Shown one piece after another: positions 8,130 to 15,532 of a DNA stretch of 32,475 nucleotides. Each line of letters opens with the position of its first letter. The first letter of the stretch is position 1. The notes beneath the pieces are model-generated. The model ran no database searches, was not told the origin of the DNA, and saw nothing but the letters and a program-made list of their open reading frames with translations. The DNA is from Herpetosiphonaceae bacterium (GTDB taxonomy: Bacteria; Chloroflexota; Chloroflexia; Chloroflexales; Kallotenuaceae), in contig DASUTC010000092.1 in NCBI GenBank assembly GCA_036374795.1, positions 1 through 32,475 of the forward strand. The letters run 5' to 3'. The translations under genes and the position numbers were made by a program.

Positions 8130-9227
8130 ATGAAGCTGATTGCCCACCTCAAACTGACTCCGACGCCGGAACAAGCCGCCCTGCTGCTGCAAACGCTGGA
8201 AGTAGCGAACGCCGCGTGCGACCACATGAGCGACACCGCCTGGCAGACGCAGACCTTCCGGCACTTCGACTTGCACAAGCTCTGCTACGAGTCGGTCCGC
8301 GCGTCGTTTGGGTTGTCGGCCCAACTCACCGTCCGCTGTCTCAGCAAGGTGGCCGATGCCTACAAGCTGGATCGCAAGACCAAGCGCACATTCAGGCCGC
8401 ACGGCAGTATTGCCTACGATGATCGTATCCTGTCGTGGAACCTGCATGAACCATCCGTGTCGATCTGGACGGTGCAGGGCAGACAGTCCATTCCGTTTGT
8501 GACGGGCACGCGCCAGATGGCGCTGCTGCGCACGCGCAAAGGTGAAACCGACCTGGCCTACGTCAAGGGCCAGTTTTACCTCCTGGCGACCTGCGAGGTC
8601 GCAGAACTCACGCCAGTGGGCGTGGATGGTACGTTGGGCGTGGATCTTGGCGTTACCAACATTGCCGTGGACAGCGACGGGATAATGTATAGCGGCACGC
8701 CGATGAAGGTGGCGCGCTACCGGCATCGCCGCTTGCGCACTAAGCTGCAACAGAAAGGCACCTTGGGCGCGCGTCGCCGTCTGCGCAAACTGGCGGGACA
8801 AGAACGCCGCTTTGCGACCCATACGAACCATGTGATCGCCAAACGCCTCGTATCGGCGGCTCAACGCACAAAGCGTCAGATCGCCCTGGAACAGTTGAAG
8901 GGCATTCAGACGCGGGTGAGGGCTAGGAAGTCGCAGCGTCCGATGCTGAAGTCGTGGGCGTTCCACCAATTGCAGCAGTTCGTGCGATATAAAGCGCGGT
9001 TGTGTGGTGTACCGGTCCACTTCGTTGATCCTCGGAATACTTCTCGCACTTGTCCGGCCTGTGGACATTGTGCGAAAGAGAATCGCAAGAGCCAAGCCCA
9101 ATTCCTGTGTACATCGTGTTCCTACGCTGGGAACGCGGATGTGATCGCGGCGATCAACATTGGTCGCCGGGCTGCGGTAAGCCAGCCAGACTACTCGGAT
9201 ACACCAACGGGTGTAGCGCCAGAGTAA
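8130..9227 (+). CDS. tnpB: TnpB RNA-guided nuclease (IS605 OrfB family)
   Basis: 365-aa TnpB. The family consists of RNA-guided DNA endonucleases, ancestral to Cas12, that help IS200/IS605 elements persist. The RuvC triad appears complete: D172 (GVDLGVTN), E254 (IALEQLKG) and D337 (GNADVIAAINI). The zinc ribbon is complete with C308-x2-C311 (CPACG) and C327-x2-C330 (CTSC). The N-terminal LTPTPEQAALL segment matches the family start. ATG 8130 is preferred because AGGAG lies 9 nt upstream; an in-frame extension to 8052 would enter the left end. The length is normal, there is no frameshift, and it is probably active. The guide (omega/reRNA) is expected to overlap the 3' end of this gene and the right end. 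Confidence 0.9.
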   Translation: MKLIAHLKLTPTPEQAALLLQTLEVANAACDHMSDTAWQTQTFRHFDLHKLCYESVRASFGLSAQLTVRCLSKVADAYKLDRKTKRTFRPHGSIAYDDRILSWNLHEPSVSIWTVQGRQSIPFVTGTRQMALLRTRKGETDLAYVKGQFYLLATCEVAELTPVGVDGTLGVDLGVTNIAVDSDGIMYSGTPMKVARYRHRRLRTKLQQKGTLGARRRLRKLAGQERRFATHTNHVIAKRLVSAAQRTKRQIALEQLKGIQTRVRARKSQRPMLKSWAFHQLQQFVRYKARLCGVPVHFVDPRNTSRTCPACGHCAKENRKSQAQFLCTSCSYAGNADVIAAINIGRRAAVSQPDYSDTPTGVAPE

Positions 9228-9252
9228 AGCCCGCCTGCGTCAGCAGAGGGTA
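9160..9252 (+). ncRNA. Expected omega/reRNA 3' region at the TnpB right end
   Basis: For TnpB elements the guide RNA scaffold is transcribed from the 3' part of tnpB through the right end, and the guide comes from flanking DNA. Two small hairpins are visible here: ACACC/GGTGT (9201-9214) and CTGC/GCAG (9235-9246). The call is by analogy; the boundaries are not determined. Confidence 0.3.
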
Positions 9253-9254
9253 GC

Positions 9255-10148
9255 TTATATCGCAAGCCGTCCTGCCGCACCGCCAACCGTCGCGGGAAGG
9301 CCGAGCAGCAACGTGTGATGCAGCCACATCGTCCACGGATCGCTGAAGCTAAGCTGCTGGAAAAACCATAGCATGAATGCGGCGGCAAGCAGCGACACCA
9401 GATAGGATGCCACCGTCTCGCTGATCGGCTGCTGGAAGATGCCCTGCTGCTGCCTGCGCTTTTGCTGATCCGCAAAGTTCGACTCGAAGACGATGCCGTA
9501 CGAGATGACCAGCGAGGCGGCCATGATCAGCAGCAGCCACGGCGGCGCGACGGCTGCCGCCAGCATGGGGATCTCTTCCGTCGGCGAGATGTTGAAGGCG
9601 ATGATCAGCGCTCCAACCAGCGTCGCGCCAATATCCGCCGCCGTTCCACGCAGCGTCTCCTGATCTGTCGTCTGCGTGTCGCGCTCCTGCGGATCGCCTT
9701 CCTGATCGCCCTGGTTGTCGTCGGATGGGCGATAGAGAAATTGGTTTGCCAGCGCCACGCCCAGCGAGAAGGGCACGCTTTCAAAGATGACCTTGCCGAG
9801 TATTTCTCTGAGCGGCGTTTCAGCCGTAATTTCGCGCAGCAGCACCAGCAGCAGCCCGGTGCAGACCAGGCCGATCGCCATGGCCTCGACGCTATCCATC
9901 GCGGCGTCGACCCAGCGCACATCCTTCGAGTGGCGAAAGCCGGCCATCCGGTTGAGCAGCAGGACGACAACAAACGTGGTGATCAGCGCGACAAGCATGT
10001 AGCGCCGCCCGCTAAAGCTGCCGATCCACCAGACCTCCATCGTATACAGCAGCGGGATGCCAAACAAGAAGCCGCCCGACACGCCCCGAATCAGGTCGTC
10101 AAGCTCGCGTGACCACATGCTCTGTGTCTGTGCTGGTGCTGCGCTCAT
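9255..10148 (-). CDS. TIGR02587-like polytopic membrane protein
   Basis: 297-aa integral membrane protein with about seven hydrophobic segments. The N-terminus reads ELDDLIRGVSGGFLFGIPLL followed by YTMEVWW, the pattern I recognise for TIGR02587. A hydrophilic loop (residues ~140-165, rich in D, Q and E) separates two membrane halves, and ISPTEEIPMLAA lies after it. The family has no known function and is paired with TIGR02588 (7567-8001). Start ATG 10148 has only a close GAGG; Met11 (position 10118) is an alternative start nearer the conserved region but lacks a good ribosome-binding site. The stop is only a few bases from the right end of the TnpB element, which separates it from its usual partner. 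Confidence 0.72.
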   Translation of the reverse strand: MSAAPAQTQSMWSRELDDLIRGVSGGFLFGIPLLYTMEVWWIGSFSGRRYMLVALITTFVVVLLLNRMAGFRHSKDVRWVDAAMDSVEAMAIGLVCTGLLLVLLREITAETPLREILGKVIFESVPFSLGVALANQFLYRPSDDNQGDQEGDPQERDTQTTDQETLRGTAADIGATLVGALIIAFNISPTEEIPMLAAAVAPPWLLLIMAASLVISYGIVFESNFADQQKRRQQQGIFQQPISETVASYLVSLLAAAFMLWFFQQLSFSDPWTMWLHHTLLLGLPATVGGAAGRLAI

Positions 10149-10191
10149 ACCTCAGCATAAAGCAAAAACCGGTCCACGAGTCATTAAATCG

Positions 10192-10220
10192 AAAGGGACA
10201 CAGCCAGGCTGCGTCCCTTT
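10192..10220 (-). terminator. Hairpin after the pyrF-pyrE gene
   Basis: AAAGGGAC (10192-10199) and GTCCCTTT (10213-10220) form an 8-bp stem continued by CAGCC/GGCTG with one mismatch. It lies between the end of the pyrimidine genes and the start of the TIGR02587-like gene. The downstream minus strand is only moderately T-rich. Confidence 0.55.
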
Positions 10221-10258
10221 GTCAGGCCGTGTCTTTGTGTCGAGCGATGCCGCGCGGC

Positions 10259-11704
10259 TTAGACCGTCTGCGCCTGTAAGAATGCTTCGACCTGGCCGCG
10301 CTGCTCGGCGGTGATACGCTCGTTCTGCACCAGAATATCGAGCAGGTCGCGCAGCTTGAAGACGCTGTGGACCGTGATACCGTGCGCCTCTAGCTCCTCG
10401 CGACCGCCGCCCTCACGATCGATCAGCACGACCACATCGTTGGCTTCGAGGCCGGCGCTCCGGAGCGGCTGGATCGCCTCCAGCTTGCTGTCGCCGCTTG
10501 AGATCAGATCGTCCAGCACGACGACAATCTCGCCCGGATGATAGCGCCCCTCGATCGGACGCTGCGTGCCGTAGGCTTTGACCTCTTTGCGCGGGTAGAT
10601 CAGCGGCGTGCGCGTCTGCAAGGCCACTGCGGTGCCGAGCGGCAGGCCAGCATACGGGATCGCCGCCAGCCGATCGAAGACCAGCTCGCTCAGCAGGGTG
10701 CCGTAGGCGCTGGCGGCCAGCGCCAGCGCTTCGGGATTGCTGACCAGCAGGCGCAGATCCACGTAGATCGGTGATTGCACGCCGGATTTGAGAGTGAAGC
10801 TGCCGAACTGGATAGCCTGGAGATCGTGGAGGGCGAGGGCAAGGTTGATCTTCTTGGGATCGTCGGTGGCGCGTGGTGCCTGGCGTCGCTCGCGTGTGGT
10901 GTGCTCACGTCTGCGCTGGCGGGCCGCCTCGATCTGCTCGCGGAGCTGCATCGCCGCCTCGCGGGGATCTTCGGCCCACATCACCGCCCGCGACGCATTG
11001 ACGATCACGCCGCTGCCGTCGGGCCAGAGCGCCTGGTCGAGCGCTAGATCGAGATCGGCGCCCTGCGCGCCGACGCCCGGCAGCAAGATCCACTGACCGG
11101 GCGTTAACTGCCGCACGCACAGCAGCTCGTCGGGATAGGTGGCTCCGGCGACGAGGCCGACGTTGCCGCGCTCGTTCCAGCCTGCGCACTGCTCGGCCAC
11201 GCGCTCGAAGAGCGGATGGCCGTTGCCGTCGAGCATCTGAAAATCTTGCGCGCCCGGATTGGATGTCAGACACAGCACGAAGACGCCGCGATCGGCGTAG
11301 CGCAAGAACGGCTCGACCGAGTCCCAGCCCATGTATGGGTTGACGGTAACGGCGTCGGCGTGGAGCTTCTCGAACGCGGCGCAGGCATAGCCGATCGCGC
11401 TTGAGCCGATGTCGCTGCGCTTGCTGTCGAGGATCACGGGCACGCCGCGCTCGTGGGCGTAGGCGATCGTGTCGCACAGGGTGGACCAGCCGTGGCCGCC
11501 GAGCGATTCGTAAAACGCGGCGTTGGGCTTGTACGCGCAAACCAGATCGCAGGTGAGATCGATGAGATGGCGGTTGAAGGCGAGGACTGGGTCCGCGAAA
11601 TCATGGCACCACTCGGGGAGCCGACGAGGGTCCGGATCAAGACCGACACACAGGAGCGAGCTGTTCCGTTCGCTGGCTTCCTGAAGACGCTGGAAGAATT
11701 GCAT
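10259..11704 (-). CDS. pyrF-pyrE: Bifunctional OMP decarboxylase / orotate phosphoribosyltransferase
   Basis: One 481-aa chain catalyses the last two steps to UMP. Residues 1-~262 are a type-2 OMP decarboxylase, with CVGLDPDPRRLP at 19-30 and the active site D93-x-K95-x-x-D98 (LDSKRSDIG). A charged linker (~262-285) leads to orotate phosphoribosyltransferase at ~285-481, with the PRPP-binding loop VVVLDDLISSGDSK at 394-407. The order is decarboxylase first, opposite to animal UMP synthase; similar fusions are known in cyanobacteria and kinetoplastids. ATG 11704 has AAGGAAGGA upstream, and a TATAAT lies ~75 nt before it, so it can be transcribed separately from pyrC-pyrB although it follows them. 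No frameshift is seen at the fusion joint. Confidence 0.93.
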   Translation of the reverse strand: MQFFQRLQEASERNSSLLCVGLDPDPRRLPEWCHDFADPVLAFNRHLIDLTCDLVCAYKPNAAFYESLGGHGWSTLCDTIAYAHERGVPVILDSKRSDIGSSAIGYACAAFEKLHADAVTVNPYMGWDSVEPFLRYADRGVFVLCLTSNPGAQDFQMLDGNGHPLFERVAEQCAGWNERGNVGLVAGATYPDELLCVRQLTPGQWILLPGVGAQGADLDLALDQALWPDGSGVIVNASRAVMWAEDPREAAMQLREQIEAARQRRREHTTRERRQAPRATDDPKKINLALALHDLQAIQFGSFTLKSGVQSPIYVDLRLLVSNPEALALAASAYGTLLSELVFDRLAAIPYAGLPLGTAVALQTRTPLIYPRKEVKAYGTQRPIEGRYHPGEIVVVLDDLISSGDSKLEAIQPLRSAGLEANDVVVLIDREGGGREELEAHGITVHSVFKLRDLLDILVQNERITAEQRGQVEAFLQAQTV

Positions 11705-11777
11705 ACCGTCCTTCCTTCTACCTTGGTAAGCTACGAGCGCTCAAACTTGAGACTCGCGCACAAACCTGCTAGCCCGA

Positions 11778-11783
11778 ATTATA
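11778..11783 (-). promoter_or_regulatory. -10 (TATAAT) of the pyrF-pyrE gene
   Basis: Perfect TATAAT on the minus strand, giving a leader of ~65-70 nt to ATG 11704. The leader contains the palindromes CTCAAGTTTGAG and GAGCGCTC. No convincing -35 is seen at 17 bp. Confidence 0.5.
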
Positions 11784-11804
11784 CCGAACGCCGCTCACTT
11801 TTGG

Positions 11805-11881
11805 GAAAGAACAAGGGAGAACCAAGAACCAAGAACCAGGAAACACTCGGAGCTTGAACCTTGAAACTTGGAACTCGGTAC
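11805..11881. repeat. Heptad-repeat tract between pyrB and pyrF-pyrE
   Basis: Eleven 7-bp units in unbroken phase, including GAACCAA twice, GAACCAG, TTGAACC, TTGAAAC and TTGGAAC. This is the clearest example of the dispersed heptad family in the window. Confidence 0.75.
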
Positions 11882-11889
11882 ATTTTGCA

Positions 11890-12879
11890 TCAGGCTTTGC
11901 CCAGCACGGCGGCGAGCACAGCCATGCGAATGTACATGCCGTTTTTGACCTGGCGGAAGTACGCGGCGCGTGGATCGCTGTCCAGCCGCACATCGATCTC
12001 GTTGACGCGCGGCAGCGGATGCATCACGATCGCGCTCGGCCTGGCCTGCTCCATCAGGTCGGTGCTGATGCGGTAGAAATCCTTGACCGACTCGTACTGC
12101 GCGAGGTCGGTGAAGCGCTCTTTCTGGACGCGCGTCACGTACAGCACGTCGGCGCTGCCGATCACGTCGGCGACATTGTAGGTTTCGCGCACGTTCTTGC
12201 CGGCGTCTTTGACCTGGTTCATATAGTCCAGCGGCAGGCGCAGAATCTCAGGCGACACGAACGAGAAGCGTACGTTGTAGTTGAGCAGCAGTTGCGTCAG
12301 TGAGTGGACCGTTCGCCCGTAGCGCAGATCGCCGACCATCACGACATGTAATCCATCGAGCTTGCCCAGCTCTTCTTTGATCGTGAAGAGATCGAGCAGC
12401 GCCTGGGTGGGATGCTCTCCGGTGCCATCGCCCGCGTTGATCACCGGGATCTCCGCCGCAGCCGCCGCGATCTTGGCCGAGCCGGTTTCGGGATGTCGCA
12501 GCACGATGACATCCGAGTATTGCTCCAGCGTGCGGATCGTGTCGTGCAGTGTCTCGCCTTTGGAGACGGATGAGAATTGCACGCCCTGGGTGATCGGAAT
12601 AACCGATCCGCCCAGCCGCTCCATCGCTGCGATAAACGAGGAGCTGGTGCGCGTCGACGGCTCGTAGAAGAGACAGGTCAGCACGCGGCCTTTAAGCAGC
12701 TCAGCGCCGCCCTGCTGCGCCACCATCGTGCGCATCTCCTCGGCGACATCAAAGATGTACTCAAGGCTCGCCAGCGAAAACTGGTTGACCGACAAAATAT
12801 CCTGGCCGAGAAAGCCGTGCTCGTTCAGCACCGGCTGCGGCGTGTCGTCGAGCGTGAAAATACGGGGGCGATTAAGCAT
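11890..12879 (-). CDS. pyrB: Aspartate carbamoyltransferase, catalytic subunit
   Basis: Condenses carbamoyl phosphate and L-aspartate to N-carbamoyl-L-aspartate, the first committed step of pyrimidine synthesis; a cytoplasmic trimer in the family. The protein is 329 aa from ATG 12879, chosen over an upstream in-frame ATG because AGGAGG sits 6 nt before it and the extension does not resemble the family. Motifs are the carbamoyl-phosphate loop [12 protein letters not shown] (72-83), SKGET of the 80s loop (106-110), HPTQALLD (156-163) and HPLPRVNEI (287-295). No pyrI regulatory gene is seen nearby. It lies 97 bp after pyrC across a heptad-repeat spacer and is followed by the pyrF-pyrE fusion. 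Confidence 0.95.
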   Translation of the reverse strand: MLNRPRIFTLDDTPQPVLNEHGFLGQDILSVNQFSLASLEYIFDVAEEMRTMVAQQGGAELLKGRVLTCLFYEPSTRTSSSFIAAMERLGGSVIPITQGVQFSSVSKGETLHDTIRTLEQYSDVIVLRHPETGSAKIAAAAAEIPVINAGDGTGEHPTQALLDLFTIKEELGKLDGLHVVMVGDLRYGRTVHSLTQLLLNYNVRFSFVSPEILRLPLDYMNQVKDAGKNVRETYNVADVIGSADVLYVTRVQKERFTDLAQYESVKDFYRISTDLMEQARPSAIVMHPLPRVNEIDVRLDSDPRAAYFRQVKNGMYIRMAVLAAVLGKA

Positions 12880-12894
12880 GATGAGCCTCCTGAT

Positions 12895-12971
12895 ACAAAC
12901 AAAGAACACAGCACACGCAAACAAGGAAAACAAATGGAACAAGGGAACAAGGAATTTAAGCAATGGTTCTG
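12895..12971. repeat. Heptad-repeat tract between pyrC and pyrB
   Basis: Eleven units in 7-bp phase (ACAAACA, AAGAACA, GAACAAG, GGAACAA and so on) end in GGTTCTG near the pyrC stop. They occupy nearly the whole intercistronic gap. Confidence 0.65.
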
Positions 12972-12976
12972 TTGTT

Positions 12977-14056
12977 CTATTGTGCTTCTGACTCCTCCAT
13001 CCTAAACAGCACCTTGCCTGATCCTGGCTCTGCCAGCACCTCCGCGCCATCGAACACAGTCCGTCCGCGCAGCACGGTTTTAACGACGCGGCCTGCCACC
13101 TCAAGACCGGCAAACGGTGTCCAGCCGCACCTGGTCTGAAGCCGCTCGTTGCCGAGGCGGTAACGCGGCCCGATCTCGACTTCGGTCCAGGTGTCTGGTT
13201 GCGGCGGCAGGTGAAAGATCCGCGCGGGATTGGTCGATGTCATCTCGATCAGCCGCTCCAGCGTCAGGCGGCCCTCGTCGACGGCGGTCAGCATCAGCGG
13301 CAGTGTCGTCTCCAGGCCCGGCAAGCCCGGCGGCACGTTATCGCTGTGCTTCTCCTCGATCGTGTGCGGCGCGTGGTCGGTGGCGATACACTCGACATAA
13401 TCGAGATACTGCCAGAGCGCGGCGCGATCGTCGGGCGCGGCCAGCCGTGGGCGCACATCGCCGAACGGTCCAAGGCGCGGCAGGTCCTCGCGGCTGAGCA
13501 CGAGATGGTGCGGCGTTACCTCGCAGGTCACGTCGTAGCCGCGCTCCTTGGCTGCGACGATCGTCTCGATCTCGTGGCGGGTTGCGACATGCGCGATATG
13601 AATCGGCTTGGCGTGGCGGTGGGCGATGTCGAGCACACGCGCCAGCACATCGCCCTCGGCATGTGCGACGATCGGCCTGGTGGCGGGCCAGCTAGCCATG
13701 TGGCGATCGAGCAGATCCCAGTCATCCACGCGCAGCGGGCCGAACGTGCTGCTGACGTAGATCTTGATCGCGCAGACGTACGGCGCAATGGCGGCGATCG
13801 AGTCATCGTTGTCGGTGCTGGCTCCGGCGTAGATCCCGACATCGCAGCGCGCGCCGTCGCGGGCCATGTGCTGTTTAGCGGACAGGCGCTCGGCAGTGGT
13901 GGTCGGCGGTGACGTGTTGGGCATATCCAGCACACAGGTGACGCCGCCCGCGAGCGCAGCCGCCGTGCCGCTGGCATAGGTTTCTTTGTGCTCGCCGCCG
14001 GGCTGCCGCAGGTGGACGTGTACGTCGATCAGTCCGGGCAAGGTCAGGTTTGGCAT
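12977..14056 (-). CDS. pyrC: Dihydroorotase (CAD-like, short form)
   Basis: Zinc amidohydrolase that cyclises N-carbamoyl-L-aspartate to dihydroorotate. The 359-aa protein starts almost at the metal motif: [13 protein letters not shown] gives H13 and H15, K98 (AIKIYVSS) is the likely carboxylated lysine, H132 (IVAHAEG) and H153/H156 (IHIAHVA) follow, and TDHAPH supplies the catalytic aspartate. It is shorter than most bacterial type-I enzymes (~420 aa) because the N-terminal beta segment is missing, as in the CAD dihydroorotase domain. ATG 14056 has GAGGAGG 4 nt upstream. It is the first gene of the pyrC-pyrB-(pyrF-pyrE) series and carries a leader with an intrinsic terminator just before the ribosome-binding site. 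Confidence 0.93.
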   Translation of the reverse strand: MPNLTLPGLIDVHVHLRQPGGEHKETYASGTAAALAGGVTCVLDMPNTSPPTTTAERLSAKQHMARDGARCDVGIYAGASTDNDDSIAAIAPYVCAIKIYVSSTFGPLRVDDWDLLDRHMASWPATRPIVAHAEGDVLARVLDIAHRHAKPIHIAHVATRHEIETIVAAKERGYDVTCEVTPHHLVLSREDLPRLGPFGDVRPRLAAPDDRAALWQYLDYVECIATDHAPHTIEEKHSDNVPPGLPGLETTLPLMLTAVDEGRLTLERLIEMTSTNPARIFHLPPQPDTWTEVEIGPRYRLGNERLQTRCGWTPFAGLEVAGRVVKTVLRGRTVFDGAEVLAEPGSGKVLFRMEESEAQ

Positions 14057-14074
14057 AGTTCCTCCTCAAGGCAC

Positions 14075-14115
14075 AAAAAAAGCGCCAGTGGCGCGAGGCC
14101 GCTGACGCTGGTCGC
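14075..14115 (-). terminator. Attenuator-like terminator in the pyrC leader
   Basis: In minus-strand RNA a GCGCC/GGCGC hairpin with a 3-nt loop (14094-14082) is followed by seven U (14081-14075), only ~8 nt before the GAGGAGG of pyrC. An upstream segment (14115-14108, GCG-A-CCAG) can pair with CTGGCGC, the 3' arm of the terminator, and would act as antiterminator. This arrangement points to transcription attenuation of the pyrimidine genes. The sensor is unknown; I do not see a convincing PyrR-binding loop. Confidence 0.65.
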
Positions 14116-14176
14116 TTACAGGTTGAGCTGTGGCTGAGACGCCGGTTGCTGCCGAGGTTCTGCATACCGGGTCTAT

Positions 14177-14185
14177 AGGGTAGCA
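14177..14185 (-). promoter_or_regulatory. Extended -10 (TGC-TACCCT) of the pyr genes
   Basis: Minus-strand TGC TACCCT places the transcription start near 14170 and gives a ~114-nt leader that contains the attenuator. No clear -35 was found. Confidence 0.45.
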
Positions 14186-14261
14186 CGCAGGGCCACTTTT
14201 GGCAAATCGAGCTGTGTCACATGAAGACGCGCGCCATCCACGACATACTCAGATCTGGCCC

Positions 14262-14290
14262 TTGACAAAGCGGCCTTTTTAACCTACTAT
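14262..14290 (+). promoter_or_regulatory. Near-consensus promoter of the RiPP-like cluster
   Basis: TTGACA (14262-14267), an exactly 17-bp spacer and TACTAT (14285-14290). This is the strongest sigma-70-type promoter in the window. It faces the diiron-enzyme gene and predicts a start near 14297. Confidence 0.8.
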
Positions 14291-14296
14291 AAACGG

Positions 14297-14614
14297 AGCA
14301 TACCAGCTATACATATTTTGGTTATTATCCCCCCTGATAACCATCAATGTATGTGCCCTAATCAATATATAACAGCCCATTAAGCACACGAGCACCCATC
14401 AGTTTAGGTTTGTTCGGGTCCATAAACGCCCATAACCCAAATCATTAACCTAACAACGTTACCTGGCATATTGCTCTCAGCACTATTCCAGGCCCGCATA
14501 CGCGAGCAGACACCCATTCAGCGTGTCGCCGATCGACCACACTCAACGTCAAATCCATAGCAGCTTGTGTTAGCCGACTTACTGAGCGTGTAGTAGAAGG
14601 GTAGAGGGTGGCAG
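14297..14614 (+). promoter_or_regulatory. Long AT-rich 5' leader of the cluster
   Basis: About 318 nt lie between the predicted start and ATG 14615. The composition is clearly more AT-rich than the surroundings and no open reading frame is supported. A hairpin with an 8-bp stem (GGTTATTA / TGATAACC, one G-U) and a C-rich 7-nt loop lies at 14319-14342 (approximate). Several ATAACC/TTAACC-like words follow. No B12 box was found, although the cluster encodes a B12-type radical SAM enzyme. The leader could be a regulatory RNA or a protein-binding region. Confidence 0.45.
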
Positions 14615-15391
14615 ATGACTCGTAAGCGTCTTATTGCGCCAACTAGCCAGGACCTTAAACGCAGCGCGTTTCGGATCTACGAGAAGGCACGGCGCGTCGC
14701 TCACTGGAATCCCAAAACAGACATCGACTTTGAGCGACCGACGACCATCTCCGCCGAGCGGCAGGAGCTAGCCTGGCATCTGGCTAGCCAGAGCGTCTAT
14801 GCCGAGCAAGTTGGCATGATGCAGGCCGCCCGGCTGCTGAACGAGGTGGACGATATAGCGATCCGCTACTGCCTCGCCACCGCCGTATCGGATGAGGCCA
14901 AACATAGCGAGGTCTTTACCCGCTACGCGATGATCCGAGGCGGCGTGGTCGCTCCTGATAGTGAATTTGTCAATAATCTCTTCGAGGGCCTCGAAACGAT
15001 TGAGGACCCCTTTGGGCGCTTCATCGCCCACTCCATGCTAGAAGGTCTGGCCGCAGACGAGTTCTGGATCTTGCGGGCAGCCTTCAAAGGTGATGTGCTT
15101 GAGGAAATCTACCGCCGCGTCAGCGAAGACGAGGCGCGGCACGTCGCTATCGGCATGGATTATATGTCAACCGTCCTGCGTGATCGGGCGTTCGAGGATC
15201 ATGTCCATGCGCTAGAGCAGTATAGCCACATAGCGCTTGATATTGCCGGGATGACGAACGATCAAATCTTTGTCTGGCTGGGCGGGCTGGTTGACAAACA
15301 CCCTGATGAGGTCGCTCGCTGGATGCTGCGCAGGCATCGTCAGCGTATTGACCATTTATTAAAAGGTATCAACAAGGAGGCATCGACATGA
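14615..15391 (+). CDS. Ferritin-like diiron enzyme (AurF/oxygenase-like)
   Basis: 258-aa protein with the carboxylate-bridged diiron ligand pattern: E64 (VYAEQVG), E94-x-x-H97 (DEAKH), E143 (MLEGLAADEF) and E173-x-x-H176 (DEARH). Two EXXH motifs plus two further glutamates on a helical bundle are characteristic of ferritin-like oxygenases, oxidases and R2-type proteins. I place it loosely near AurF/CmlI-type enzymes, not confidently in a named family. The substrate is unknown. Its stop codon overlaps the start of the 42-codon peptide gene (ATGA), and AAGGAGG lies in its last codons, so the two are translationally coupled. That makes oxidation of the peptide, or assembly together with the radical SAM enzyme, an attractive inference. 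ATG 14615 has a weak purine-rich site (GAGGGTGG). Confidence 0.65.
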   Translation: MTRKRLIAPTSQDLKRSAFRIYEKARRVAHWNPKTDIDFERPTTISAERQELAWHLASQSVYAEQVGMMQAARLLNEVDDIAIRYCLATAVSDEAKHSEVFTRYAMIRGGVVAPDSEFVNNLFEGLETIEDPFGRFIAHSMLEGLAADEFWILRAAFKGDVLEEIYRRVSEDEARHVAIGMDYMSTVLRDRAFEDHVHALEQYSHIALDIAGMTNDQIFVWLGGLVDKHPDEVARWMLRRHRQRIDHLLKGINKEAST

Positions 15392-15516
15392 AGAAGGTCA
15401 CTCTTCGTGGGTCGGCGACCGGCGTGTGCAGGTATGTTACATACATGCACGCTCGCGACAAGAAGCAGGACGCGAATGTAGCGAGTGAGAAGAAGACGGC
15501 TTCCAAGGCAAACTAA
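15388..15516 (+). CDS. 42-aa peptide, candidate RiPP precursor
   Basis: Short gene overlapping the diiron-enzyme stop (ATGA) with a perfect AAGGAGG (15374-15380) 7 nt before ATG 15388. The product has 42 residues. The N-terminal half (MKKVTLRGSATGVCRYVTYM) has one Cys (14) and two Tyr (16, 19). The C-terminal half (residues ~21-42) is highly charged and rich in Lys, Asp, Ala and Ser. It is directly followed by an intrinsic terminator and then a RiPP-type radical SAM gene, the usual position for a precursor peptide. If it is one, the aromatic/Cys-containing N-terminal part could be the core with a charged follower, but this is inference. I recognise no known precursor family. It could instead be a small accessory subunit. 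Confidence 0.65.
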   Translation: MKKVTLRGSATGVCRYVTYMHARDKKQDANVASEKKTASKAN

Positions 15517-15532
15517 CGACGGCGGACATGGT

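Larger units (their letters stand above)
8019..9252 (+). mobile_element. TnpB-only IS200/IS605-family element (approximate ends)
   Basis: About 1.2 kb inserted between the TIGR02587- and TIGR02588-like genes. No TnpA is present. The two ends resemble each other: AAACCCGCCCGC then a TTCCA-loop hairpin (CCGC/GCGG, 8036-8048) on the left, and AAAGCCCGCCTGC then a GTCA-loop hairpin (CTGC/GCAG, 9235-9246) on the right. Subterminal imperfect hairpins without terminal inverted repeats are typical of the family. The limits are bounded by the ribosome-binding site of the left gene (to ~8018) and the stop codon of the right gene (9257). The exact cleavage sites cannot be read here. Confidence 0.65.

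Noticed and set aside
7998-9101. 367-codon minus-strand frame across tnpB
   Set aside because: Antisense to tnpB. The translation is unlike any protein family, and the plus-strand frame has complete catalytic motifs.
14057-14176. PyrR-type binding loop in the pyrC leader
   Set aside because: No convincing match to the PyrR anti-antiterminator consensus. Only the terminator and a possible antiterminator are supported.
13875-14186. 103-codon minus-strand frame through the pyrC leader
   Set aside because: Overlaps pyrC out of frame and becomes Arg-rich. At most the first codons from 14165 could be a leader peptide, and no ribosome-binding site supports it.
14297-14614. Cobalamin riboswitch upstream of the B12-type radical SAM cluster
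   Set aside because: Looked for a B12 box (GCCACTG-like) and the surrounding conserved core; none is present in the leader.
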